Positions 43,976 through 53,789 of a stretch of DNA of 64,000 nt are shown one piece after another. The notes under the pieces were generated by a model. The model searched no databases. It had not been told where the DNA came from and worked only from the letters and a program-made list of their open reading frames with translations. Within the stretch, counting starts at the first letter, position 1, and every line of letters starts with the position of its first letter. The position numbers and the translations under genes are program-made. Origin of the DNA: Taudactylus pleione (lineage: Eukaryota > Chordata > Amphibia > Anura > Myobatrachidae); contig JAUIMM010000135.1 of the NCBI GenBank assembly GCA_031769625.1, positions 3,724,001 to 3,788,000 of the forward strand, read 5' to 3'.

Positions 43976-44296
43976 AGGTTGATGTTATTGTCAATTAAGT
44001 AATAAAATGATTATTGGGTAAGGATATGGTAAACTTGAACAATACAATTAATAAGGAACAAAATAAAATTTGTCCCTATGTTGTATGTAAAGCATATAAG
44101 GAGGGGATGCAAAAAGGGTCTATTCCATGACTATGATGTTATTCCAAAGATTGATAATTTTATTTCAAATTATGATTATAGAATGGATTTCATTGTCAAT
44201 ATTAAGGCTACAGGGGTCTATTTACTAAGTCTCGGAGAGAGATAAAGTATCAGCTCCTACTGTAACTGTGTATTGAAAAATGGCAGTCAGGACCTG

Positions 44297-44644
44297 CAGT
44301 GGCATCCCTCCACTCAGTGACACCGGTGCTGCTAACAGGGAAGTGTGCGCCGACATAGAAGTGAGTGGTCTCACGGTAAGGGGCGTGGCCTCACAGGTAG
44401 GGGCGTGTACACATGGCCCGAACCCCCGTTTTGGCCTCTCCGGGAGGTCCCGGAGGTGCAGACTGCCCCCGGGGACCAGTGTATTTGCAGTTCCAGCTCC
44501 CTCACTGGTTCAGGAGGCGAGTGCTGCACGTAATGTAACAGTGCAGCACCCGGCTCCTGTCACTGAGGGGGAGCCGGTACTTTGGTGTCACCCCTCAGCG
44601 GGTGTTAGCCAGGTGCAACCCACCCCCCCCTTGTGATGCTTCTG
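44297..44644. mobile_element. hAT-like non-autonomous element
   Basis: Begins CAGTGGCATCCC and ends GATGCTTCTG. It is flanked by a perfect 8-bp duplication AGGACCTG (44289-44296 and 44645-44652), the hallmark of hAT insertion. GC-rich, no transposase. Confidence 0.85.
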
Positions 44645-44694
44645 AGGACCTGATTGGTTGGTACTTTATGGCCATACTCTTTATCTCTCTCCAA

Positions 44695-44889
44695 GGGGTA
44701 AATTTAATAAAGTGAGAGTTTTTAGAGGTGAGTTTTTAAAGTGATGTTGCCCATAGCAACCAATCAGATTCTACCTAACATTTAACTAGCACCTTCTAGA
44801 AGATAATAGCTAGAATCAGATTGGTTGCTATGGGCAACATCTCTTTAAAAACTCACTTCTAAAAACTCTCACTTTAGTAACTTTACCCC
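44695..44889. mobile_element. Inverted-repeat MITE nested in the outer MITE
   Basis: Begins GGGGTAAATTTAATAAAGTG and ends CACTTTAGTAACTTTACCCC. Long arms carry CCATAGCAACCAATCAGATT and its complement. Flanking CAA and CTA differ at one base. Confidence 0.85.
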
Positions 44890-45114
44890 CTAGGCTTAGT
44901 ACATAGACCTCACAGGGTATCTTTATGCGGAGGGTGAATGTCCATTTAAATTCTTCCCTGTTTATGTTGATAATATAATTACCACCTAAGAGCATCCATC
45001 ACTTTTGCACCGCATTTCTACTTGAGCATCGGCACTGCATGCATAAGAGTCAGGCCCTTAGTAAATTTAAGCTTGTTAAAACACTGGGAACAAGTTTTGG
45101 CATTCTCCCTTTCT

Positions 45115-45305
45115 CAAGGCCCCCTTACATCAGCAATTAATTGCAGCAATCGTGCAATTTGCAATCGATTGTGTATAAAAATCTTTCCCTTTTTCAATCG
45201 ATTGTGGCAATTCTGCAATCGATTGAAAAAGGGAAAGATTTTTATACACAATCGATTGCAAATTGCACGATGGCTGCAATTAATTGCTGATGTATGGGGA
45301 CCTTT
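45115..45305. mobile_element. Near-perfect 190-bp hairpin element
   Basis: Begins AAGGCCCCCTTACATCAGC and ends GCTGATGTATGGGGACCTT. The arms (about 45130-45208 and 45217-45290) are almost perfectly complementary, with ATCGATTG-type motifs. The loop is about 10 nt. No coding sequence. Confidence 0.88.
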
Positions 45306-45749
45306 AGATTACTTATTCCTCAGCTTCTAACACAGCTGCAGCCAAGCAGCTGATCTCTCTCACACAGGTGTCTCTCAGACGGGAGACCTACTACTGTATG
45401 CTCTCACTGCTCAACTTCCTGACAGGTCAGGTCAGTGTCAACCTGCCCTTCAGTTTCTTTCAGTCCAGCTGCTCTGCAGTTTCTCCTATTCTAATAGATT
45501 CTGGAAGCCTCCTTTTGTAACGCAGCCCTCGATCCCAGCAATTCAGATCCCAGCAATTCAGACTATGGGGTCTATTCATTATTACTTAAATTCTACAAAA
45601 GCAGGTGAAAATGAAAATTTTCACCTACATTTAGAGAAATAAGTTTTGGGACCATTCATCATAAAGGTCACTTCCTCTGTAGGATTCCAGCTATTGATCC
45701 TTCTGAATGAGATAGATGTAGGAACCCCCAGAGAGTGAGAGACCAGAAA

Positions 45750-45887
45750 GATAGATAGATATAGATAGATGTAGAAACCCCCCTGAGAGTGAGACACTGT
45801 ATATAGATGGATAGATAGATGTAGAAACCCCACAGTGAAAGACTGTAGATAGATAGATATATAGATAGATGGGTAGAAACTCCCGAA

Positions 45888-45924
<37 letters not shown>

Positions 45925-45925
45925 A
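45750..45925. repeat. (GATA)n and (GA)n microsatellites in a short tandem array
   Basis: About four repeats of GTAGAAACCCC with GAGACTGTAGATAGATAGAT, plus an AGAGAG run at 45891-45920. Confidence 0.85.
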
Positions 45926-46099
45926 GATAGATCACATACAAAACAAAAACTTACTTCCTCTTTAGTATCCCAGCTATAGATCCTCCTGAGTGGGATCTGA
46001 GCCAGGTCTTTCCCCCACGCTGCGCGCTCCCACCTCTGAGCTGCATGCAATCCCTCAGTCAGCTCAGCTTTCAGTTTGTGGTCAGCACTGCAGGACTGA

Positions 46100-46770
46100 G
46101 GGCCTGATTCAGAGCCGGACGCTCTGACAAGAGCACTCGCTCTGAATCAGGGCCGTCCTAGCTGAAATTGGAGCGGCCTTATGGCCGCTCGCATAGCTGT
46201 GGGTGACCACCCACAGCTTATGCGAGCGTTCAAAAAGATGGTTGCGATGGTCAAGACCATCATGACCATCGGGCTTGCGACGAGACCCTTGTGGTAGGGT
46301 CTCGTCTGCCGCAAGCCCGGAGTGCTTTTGGCTCTATCAGAGCCAAAACCACTCCCACTGACATCACTAGTGATGTCAGTGGGGCCGGCCCCAGACGGTA
46401 GGCGTTCCCATGCGAACGCCTCCGTCTGACCAGCCGCGCCCCCGGCACGCCCACCAAAGGGGGCGTGCTGTCACTCACCATCGACAGCACGCCCCCTTTG
46501 GTGCGAGACCTGGAGCGATGGCTTCCCCGTCGCTATCCGGGTCTCGCGCATGCGCACGATGGAGCAGTAGGGCCGCCCACAAACGCCAGGCATTCCTAAG
46601 GGAACGGCTGCATTTGTGCAGCCACCCCCCCTTCCCACCTACAAAATGGGGCGAGCTGTCAATTAACATCGACAGCCACCCCGTCTTGTAGCGAGACCCG
46701 TAGCGCCAGAGCCGCCTCATGTACAGTGGGGGACCATCGACCCACTTGCGAGCGGGTCTGAATCAGGCCC
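46100..46770. mobile_element. Polyhairpin element, family A, copy 4
   Basis: Begins GGGCCTGATTCAGAGCC and ends GGGTCTGAATCAGGCCC, flanked by TGA and TTA. Hairpins include GCTGTGGGTG/CACCCACAGC, GATGGTCAAGACCATC, GAGACCCTTGTGGTAGGGTCTC, GTTTTGGCTCT/AGAGCCAAAAC, the perfect 30-nt palindrome 46354-46383, TTCCCATGCGAACG, and the CACGCCCCCTTTGG pair. It is the largest copy at 671 bp. Confidence 0.87.
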
Positions 46771-46887
46771 TTAGTGCTGATTGGATGGAGCACCATTGTC
46801 ATACACAATGAGTTTGTGTATGATAAAAATGGGCCCTATAGCCGGCAGGCCATAAGTGAAGACCAGAAAAGATAACAGTCTGACAGT

Positions 46888-46995
46888 TATTATTATTATT
46901 ATATTTATGATTTATTTTTGCAGCGCCACACAATTTCCGCAACACTGTAAAGACAATATACAGGTAACAGTTAAAAGAGACATATCAATAGTACA
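46888..46995 (-). mobile_element. SINE tail fragment
   Basis: GATTTATTTTTGCAGCGCCACACAATTTCCGCA, read in parts, resembles the 3' tail of the SINE at 12455-12970. The tRNA-like head is missing. Confidence 0.45.
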
Positions 46996-47055
46996 GTAAA
47001 TATAATCTGACATTACTGTTATGGGTTGGACGGTTAATCAGGTAAGAGAATATGA

Positions 47056-47395
47056 GATGCCGCCTGTGGGCAATAGGAGCAGCCTTGAGGGCTGGTTGTG
47101 GCCTGTATAGTCGTGGCCAAGGGACTGGTGATTGAGAAGCAGCCTTGAGGGCTGATTGTGGCCTTTATAGTCGTGGCCAAGGGACTGGTGATGTGAAGCA
47201 GCCTTGAGGGCTGGTTGTGGCCTTTATAGTCGTGGCCAAGGGACTGGTGATGTGAAGCAGCTTTGAGGGCTGGTTGTGGACTGTATAGTCGTGGCCAAGG
47301 GACTGGTGATGTGAAGCAGACTTGAGGGCTGGTTGTGGCCTTTATAGTCGTGGCCAAGGGACTGGTGATGTGAAGCAGCCTTGGGGCTGTTGGAG
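47056..47395. repeat. 59-bp minisatellite, about six units
   Basis: The unit carries AGCAGCCTTGAGGGCTGG, GTCGTGGCCAAGGGACTGG and TGATGTGA. Low divergence between copies suggests recent expansion. Confidence 0.95.
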
Positions 47396-47409
47396 CAGGC
47401 TTGGTGGCT

Positions 47410-47740
47410 GCTACCAGTGTTGCCGGGATGACACTGGCGACGGTTTGCTTAATAGCGCACCTGGAACGCAGAGCTGCTACCAGTGCCGCCGGGATGACGC
47501 TGGCGACGGTGTGCTAGGTTGCGCACCTGGAACGCAGAGTTGCTACCAGCGCCGCCGGGATGACGCTTGCGAGGGTGTGCTGGATTGCGCACCTGGAACG
47601 CAGAGCTGCTACCAGCGCCGCCGGGATGACACTGGCGACGGTGTGCTAGGTTGCGCACCTGGAACGCAGAGTTGCTACCAGCGTCGCCGGGATGACACTG
47701 GCGACGGGGTGCTGGATTGCGCACCTGGAAGGCTAAACTG
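47410..47740. repeat. 66-bp minisatellite, five units
   Basis: The unit carries GCGCACCTGGAACGCAGAG, CTGCTACCAGCGCCGCC and GGGATGACACTGGCGACGG. Because 66 is divisible by three, frames stay open on both strands and give a 22-residue periodic peptide. No other gene signal supports a protein. Confidence 0.95.
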
Positions 47741-47755
47741 CGACTGGTGCTGCTG

Positions 47756-49114
47756 AGCTGACACAATTCACCAGATGATGACAGATGCTTCTGGGGAAGG
47801 AAGCGCTCCGTGCTGCCCAGATGGTACAAGCAGCACGTATGGACGAGATGCAGGTGGAGCCGCCTGGATGGAGTAAGCGGCTCACATGAAACACAGCAAG
47901 ACTGACACAGGTACTCGACTGACATGCAGGAGACAGGAACCGGAAGTACGAACAAACTTCTATCACCGGCATGGATTACTGGACTGGGTGGAATTTAACA
48001 GAGATAGAATCCAATCCAAGCAACTTTCCCTTAATGACAGATTACTGTGCACCTGGGCCGTCCAGAGAGGAGAATCAATTAGTGCACCTGACACTGCACA
48101 GGGGCAGCAATTAGTGCAGTGCCTCAGTAGCAACAAAGGCTGGAAGTCCAAGCAATAGGATCTGCTACCTGCAGATCCTAACAATTACATTGGAACAACA
48201 CAAAGCAAACAGCCAGCAAACTATGTAGGACGTGGATTGGTCTATATACAGACAGGTTGGAGACAGTGAGTTACAGAGAGGATGGAAGACCATTGAAGGT
48301 GAACCGTCAAAGAAAAGGAAGAATGATGAAAACTATGGGTGTGTTTCTGTGTCGCACACACTGCCGATGTCGGAAGCAGTAGTGCAACTTTTTCTTCTGT
48401 GCATGCGTCTATGTTTGCACTGCAAATGCATCCAGATAGAGTGTCCCAGTGGCAAATGCAGGATTTCTTGAGTGGGTTTCCAAATGCTTGATCTTAGAGT
48501 GAGTGTGTCCAGTCCATGAAGAGGGCATAATTAGCACTTATCCAGCTTTGAGTCATACAAAGTGTATTTTGTATCATAATTCCAGCATCTACAGGACCAG
48601 CGATCACAATCAGCCATTAAATGCAGCAGTAGGGCCATCCTACTGCTGCATTTTTTTATTTTTTTTTATGAATGTTTTTTATTTCAGATGTGGGCAACAT
48701 TCCAGATCATTGGATCATGTCCGGGAGTCTGGGAAAGCAGCAGAATAACCTAGCACTGCCCTGGACATGTATGTACATATGCACTGGATAGTGTATTATT
48801 ATTATACAGTATTAATAATTAAGCCTACAGATGGTCTACAGCAGTGCACCCCTAACAGTGCATGTTTTCCAGATCTAGTTGGTGCATAGGTGTAATTATT
48901 ACTGGCTGACACATGTTAAAAGATCCACCGGTGTTGCCAATTATTTCATTTGTGATACTGAGAAGAACATGCAGCACTAGTAATATTCTATTATATTCAG
49001 GGCCGGTGCAAGGCTTCTAGGCACCCTATGCAAAACTTTTGCCTGCAACCCCCCCCCCCCCATCCTTTGCACAGGTGGAGTGCCAGATTACTTTTGTGTG
49101 GGTTGGGTATATAT
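47756..49114. other. Intergenic, nothing recognised
   Basis: No domain or bounded element. Flanks two minisatellites and a hAT element. Confidence 0.4.
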
Positions 49115-49629
49115 TAGGGGTGAGCGGGTTCGGATTTCTGAAATCCGAACCCCCCCGAGCCCCCCCGATCCGAGTCCGATCCGAGTCAGGCTCGACTTTT
49201 CCCGCCTGACTCGGATCTGAAATCGAGGCAAAACGTCATCATCCCGCCTTCCGAGTCTCGCGGGTTTTGGATCCTATATTAGGTACCCGCGTCGGCGCCA
49301 TTTTCTCACTCGGCTGTGGACAGTGAAGAGGGAGGGTGGGAGTTAGGGCTGTGTAGTGTAGTGTAGTGTAGTGCTGCTGTTGTCCACTACTTCAAAGTCC
49401 ATAGGGGCTGGCTGTGTTGTGCTGTGCTGCTGTTGTTAATAGGGGCTGTGTCCACTACTTCAAAGTCCATAGGGGCTGGCTGGACTGTGTTGTGCAGTCA
49501 GTTCTCCATAGGGGCTGTGTCCACTCCAAAGTCCTGTGCAGTGTCCCAGTCCTAAAGAGGTGCTGTAGTGTTGTCCAGGGGGTGCTCTGTCCATCAGGGG
49601 TGCTCCCCCCAAGTGCTAAAAAAATAATA

Positions 49630-50480
49630 TATTTTCTGTGTTTGTGAATTGTGTGCGCAGTAGCCGCACGTGCATCAACAAAGTAGTGCCAAGCGTGCGC
49701 CTGTGTCATAAGTAAAGGGCCGGCTGGCTTGACCGTTAAAGGGTGCTGTAACCCCCGAAAGTACACTCCAGTCCAAACCAAAAAAAAATTATTTTCTGTG
49801 TTTGTGAATTGTGTGCGCAGTAGCCGCACGTGCATCAACAAAGTAGTGCCAAGCATGCGCCTGTGTCATAAGTAAAGGGCCGGCTGGCTTGACCGTTAAA
49901 GGGTGCTGTAACCCCCGAAAGTACACTCCAGTCCAAACCAAAAAAAAAATTATTTTCTGTGTTTGTGAATTGTGTGCGCAGTAGCCGCACGTGCATCAAC
50001 AAAGTAGTGCCAAGCGTGCGCCTGTGTCATAAGTAAAGGGCCGGCTGGCTTGACCGTTAAAGGGTGCTGTAACCCCCAAAGTACACTCCAGTCCAAACCG
50101 AAAAAAAAATATTTTCTGTGTTTGTGAATTGTGTGCGCAGTAGCCGCACGTGCATCAACAAAGTAGTGCCAAGTGTGCGCCTGTGTCATAAGTAAAGGGC
50201 CGGCTGGCTTGACCGTTAAAGGGTTCTGTAACCCCCAAAGTACACTCCAAACCAAAAAAATATATATTTTCTGTGTTTGTGACTTGTGTGCACTGTGGCT
50301 GCACGTGCATCAACAAAGGAGCAGCGCCAAGCGTGCGCCTGTGTCCCATAAGTAAAGAGCCGGCTGGCTCATTTCTTAAAGGGTGGTGTAACCCACAAAG
50401 TGCACTACTCTCCAGCAAAAATAAAAAAATATTTTCTGTGTTTGTGTGCGCTTTAGCCGCACGTATATATATCAATATAA
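49630..50480. repeat. About 160-bp tandem repeat, five to six units
   Basis: TTTTCTGTGTTTGTGAATTG recurs at about 49631, 49791, 49953 and 50111, with a divergent copy at about 50267. Each unit carries TAGCCGCACGTGCATCAAC and CCGGCTGGCTTGACCG. It shares sequence with the second array. Confidence 0.95.
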
Positions 50481-50485
50481 CATAA

Positions 50486-50860
50486 ATGGAGGACCAAACT
50501 TTCTCTGATAAAAATAAAATAGGGAAAGATCAAGAACCACTTCCTACTAGTGCTGTTGCTGCTGCTGGGAGTTGTTCATCATCCCAGAGAGGAAGTAGGA
50601 ACATCACTACTTTTACTAAACAATTGACCCTCCAACAGTCCCTAGCGATGAGGATGAAGTACGACAGCAGTCATCCTGAAGCAAAACGTATAACTGAGGC
50701 CTTGACTGCTATGTTGGTGTTAGACGTGCGTCCGGTATCCGACATTAGTGCAGTGGGATTTAGACAATTGATGGAGGTAGTGTGTCCTCGGTTCCAAATC
50801 CCGTCTAGATTCCACCTGCATCCTCAAAGCAGCAGCGACAAGCGTGCGTCTGTCTGTTAA
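50486..50860 (+). pseudogene. hAT transposase N-terminal remnant
   Basis: 124 codons open with MEDQTFSDKNK. They include TTFTKQLTLQQSLAMRMKY, DSSHPEAKRITEALTAML and VRPVSDISAVGFRQLMEVVC. These resemble the region after the BED finger in ZBED/hAT transposases, where the host-like I...I..D.RP.S.V...GF..L pattern is typical. The frame runs into the tandem array and the RNase H-like catalytic domain is missing. A broken gene. Confidence 0.75.
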
Positions 50861-51550
50861 AGGGTGGTGACACCCTCAAAGTGTGCTACACAAACAATAA
50901 AAATATTCTTCTTTTTTCTGTCTTTGTGAATTGTGTGGGCTGTAGCCGCACCTGCATCCTTAAAGCAGCAGCGACAAGCGTGCGTCTGTCTGTTAAAGGG
51001 TGGTGACACCCTCAAAGTGTGCTACACAAACAATTAAAATATTGTTCTTTTTTCTGTCTTTGTGAATTGTGTGGGCTGTAGCCGCACCTGCATCCTTAAA
51101 GCAGCAGCGACAAGCGTGCGTCTGTCTGTTAAAGGGTGGTGACACCCTCAAAGTGTGCTACACAAACAATTAAAATATTGTTCTTTTTTTTTCGGTCTTT
51201 GTGAAATGTGTGGGCTGTAGCCGCACCTGCATCCTTAAAGCAGCAGCGACAAGCGTGCGTCTGTCTGTTAAAGGGTGGTGACACCCTCAAAGTGTGCTAC
51301 ACAAAGAATAAAAATATTCTTCTTCTTTTTTCTGTCTTTGTGAATTGTGTGGGCTGTAGCCGCACTTGCATCCTCAAAGCAGCAGCGACAAGCGTGCGTC
51401 TGTCTGTTAGAGGGTGGTGTAACCCTCAAAGTGTGCTCCACAAACAATAAAAATATTCTTTTTTTTTTTTCTGTCTTTGTGACTTGTGTGCGCTGTAGCC
51501 GCACTTGAATCCTCAAAGCAGCAGCGACAAGCGTGCGTCTGTCTGTTAAA
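50850..51550. repeat. About 138-bp tandem repeat, five to six units
   Basis: TCTGTCTTTGTGAATTGTG recurs with spacings near 136-139 bp (about 50917, 51053, 51192, 51331, 51470). Each unit ends in CAGCAGCGACAAGCGTGCG and CTGTCTGTTAAAGGGTGG. Confidence 0.95.
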
Positions 51551-51783
51551 GGATTACATCGGTGACAGCATCCAAGTAGGCATGTCAGACAGTCCGTACC
51601 TGTACTGGCAGGAAAAAGAAGCAATTTGGAGGTCCCTGTACAAACTGGCTCTATTTTACCTGAGTTGCCCCCCCTCCAGTGTGTACTCCGAAAGAGTGTT
51701 TAGTGCAGCCGGGAACCTTGTTAGCGAAAGGCGTAGGAGGTTGCTTCCACAAAATGTGGAGAAGATGATGTTCATAAAATGAA
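51545..51783 (+). pseudogene. hAT transposase C-terminal dimerisation remnant
   Basis: Open frame with SDSPYLYWQEKE, LALFYLSCPPSS, and YSERVFSAAGNLVSERRRRL followed by PQNVEKMMFIK and a stop. This is the hAT family C-terminal (hATC) dimerisation motif, well preserved. The preceding catalytic portion has been lost and replaced by the tandem array. Confidence 0.88.
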
Positions 51784-52672
51784 TGATCAACTCTTCCAGG
51801 GAGACCAGCCTCCAGAACGTACAGAGGGACCTGTGGTTCCAGCAGGGACGAATTAATACTCTGTGAGGATGAGGATGTACATAACACTGAAGAGGGTGAG
51901 GAATCTGTGGATGAGGAGGATGAGGACGACTTCTTGCCTCCGTAGAGCCAGTTTGTGCAGGGACAGATTAATTGCCAGCTTGTTTTGTGGGGGCCCAAAC
52001 GAACCAATCATTTCAGCCACAGTTGTGTGGCAGACCCTGGCGCTGAAATGATTGGTTTGTTAAAGTGTGCATGTCCTGTTTATACAACATAAGGGTGGGT
52101 GGGAGGGCCCAAGGACAATTCCATCTTGCACCTCTTTTTTTTCTTTGCATTATGTACAGTTTGGGGCCTAGTTTTTCAATGCCATCCTGTCTGCCACTGC
52201 AGTTTCACGCCTAGATGGGTCACGTGTTTGTGCCGCCCACTCGTGTCGCTTAGCATAGTCATCCAGCTACCTCGGTGCAACCTTTTGGACATAAAAACAC
52301 TATTGTGAGGTGTGAGGTATTCAGAATAGACTGGAAATGAGTGGAAATTAAGGTTATTGAGGTTAATAATAGCATAGGAGCAGAAAAACCTACAAATTCT
52401 GTGATTTTAGCTGTTTTTATGCTTTTTTTCAAAAAAATACAGATCCAAAACACAAAACCCAGAACCCAAAACACGGAAGGGTGGTTTTGGCAAAACCAAT
52501 CCAGATCCAAAACACGAAGAAAGATCCAGATCCAAAACCAAAACACAAAACACGAAAAGTGGCCGGTGCACACCCCTAATTATGACTAGAAAGGAGCATG
52601 GCACTTGCAGGATTTTTAATGAACTTATTTATGTAAAAAAGCATACTTGCACTAATACATTATAATCCCCAT

Positions 52673-52770
52673 GTAGAGTCAACGTTTCAGGGCTTGATTT
52701 AGGTTGTTGATACTCCATCTCCTCAGTCCTGATGACGGGGTCCCTGGAGACCCTGAAACATTGACTCTAC
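52673..52770 (+). ncRNA. Hammerhead ribozyme relic of Penelope type
   Basis: Plus strand: AGTC (52725-52728), CTGATGA (52729-52735), stem II GGGTC/GACCC with a six-base loop (52738-52753), GAAAC (52755-52759), then ATTGACT, whose GACT can pair with AGTC as stem I. This is the minimal type I hammerhead layout known from Penelope-like elements. The short stem III palindrome appears mutated (ACAT for ACGT). An inverted partial copy (52673-52692) lies just upstream and retains ACGT. Confidence 0.6.
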
Positions 52771-53289
52771 AAACAGTTGAACTATAACGATGTTGTTATT
52801 GTTCTATCGCTCTTGTAAATCAGGTAGTGGATACGCACCTTAACAGTTGGCCAATGTTGCTCACAATTGCTCTCATTATTAGGTGGTAGAGAATACAGAT
52901 GGAATTTTTCAACTGCTGAAAGTCATGCTAAATTGAGTTTTTAGCCATTCAATTAAATCTACATTTTTGAGTAAAAAAAATGTCAAAGGGCGTAAAGGCC
53001 CCAGTATTCACAGTGGAGTGTGACCGTGCCCCCACATGCATGTACAGTAGCACCGGCTGACGTGAGTGTCACTAACAGCCCTCTTCCAGCCATTCAGTGC
53101 TGTTACACTAAGACCCAGCATGGAAAAAAATTGCATACATCTACTATAAGATGAGCATTAAGGGCCTGATTCTTGAGTCACATGCAATGGCGAGGTTCAC
53201 ATAAATGTTTAATGGTTTTCAACTGTTTTGTTTGGCAAATATGCTAACAGTCATTGATTGTCTTAGAATGCACTTGGCAAAAAAAAAAA

Positions 53290-53428
53290 AGATCTTGGGG
53301 CAGCCACTGCGGGAACTCCTGCAAGTCTTCGCATATGTTTAAAGTGGCAATCATTTTAAAGGCTTTGAAATGATTGCCGCTTTAAAAATACAGGAAGACT
53401 CACAGGAGTTGCTGCAGCTCACACCCTA
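53290..53428. repeat. Imperfect hairpin of about 60-bp arms
   Basis: GCAATCATTTT/AAATGATTGC at the centre (53347-53383) with outward matches AAGTCTTC/GAAGACT and GGAACTCCTG/CAGGAGTTGC. Probably a MITE core. Confidence 0.55.
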
Positions 53429-53789
53429 TTACATAAACCCCCTAGTCTGCTTTAGAGTTGTCTGCAGTTTTTTCCATTTGCATACCAAAGTGGAAGGACA
53501 AGTCTGCCATTGTCTCAATTACCTTCTTTACAATATTGTAACAGTTTACGTAAATACCCCATGCTGAACAGTCAGAGATGCAGGTTAATGTATTTGAATT
53601 GTTTTAATGAAGGGGAGATGCCAGTTTATTTGCTCATGTGTTTACGCAGCCACACGTTCAATGTCCAGTCTATCTGCTTATGACCTACCCCCCATGGGGA
53701 GACAATGGGACCTGCTGGCCACTCTGGACATTAGTGGAGCCGGTGGGCACGGTGGGACAACCCAGTCACTATGAAGGGGAGTTCTTCCC

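Larger units (their letters stand above)
44213..44911. mobile_element. Inverted-repeat MITE carrying two insertions
   Basis: The outer MITE starts GGGGTCTATTTACTAAGTC and ends GGCTTAGTACATAGACC. Removing 44297-44644 and 44695-44889 restores a single fold-back element. Confidence 0.8.
49115..52578 (+). mobile_element. hAT-derived element with tandem arrays in place of the transposase core
   Basis: Terminal motifs TAGGGGTGAGCGG and GGTGCACACCCCTA. It contains a first array of about 160-bp units (49630-50480), an N-terminal transposase segment (50486-50860), a second array of about 138-bp units (50850-51550) and a hAT C-terminal segment (51545-51783). No convincing 8-bp duplication is seen (GTATATAT and ATTATGAC). 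Confidence 0.75.

Noticed and set aside
47322..47955. Open frames with 22-residue periodicity on both strands
   Set aside because: Explained by a 66-bp minisatellite whose unit length is divisible by three. No start context, domain or splice evidence.
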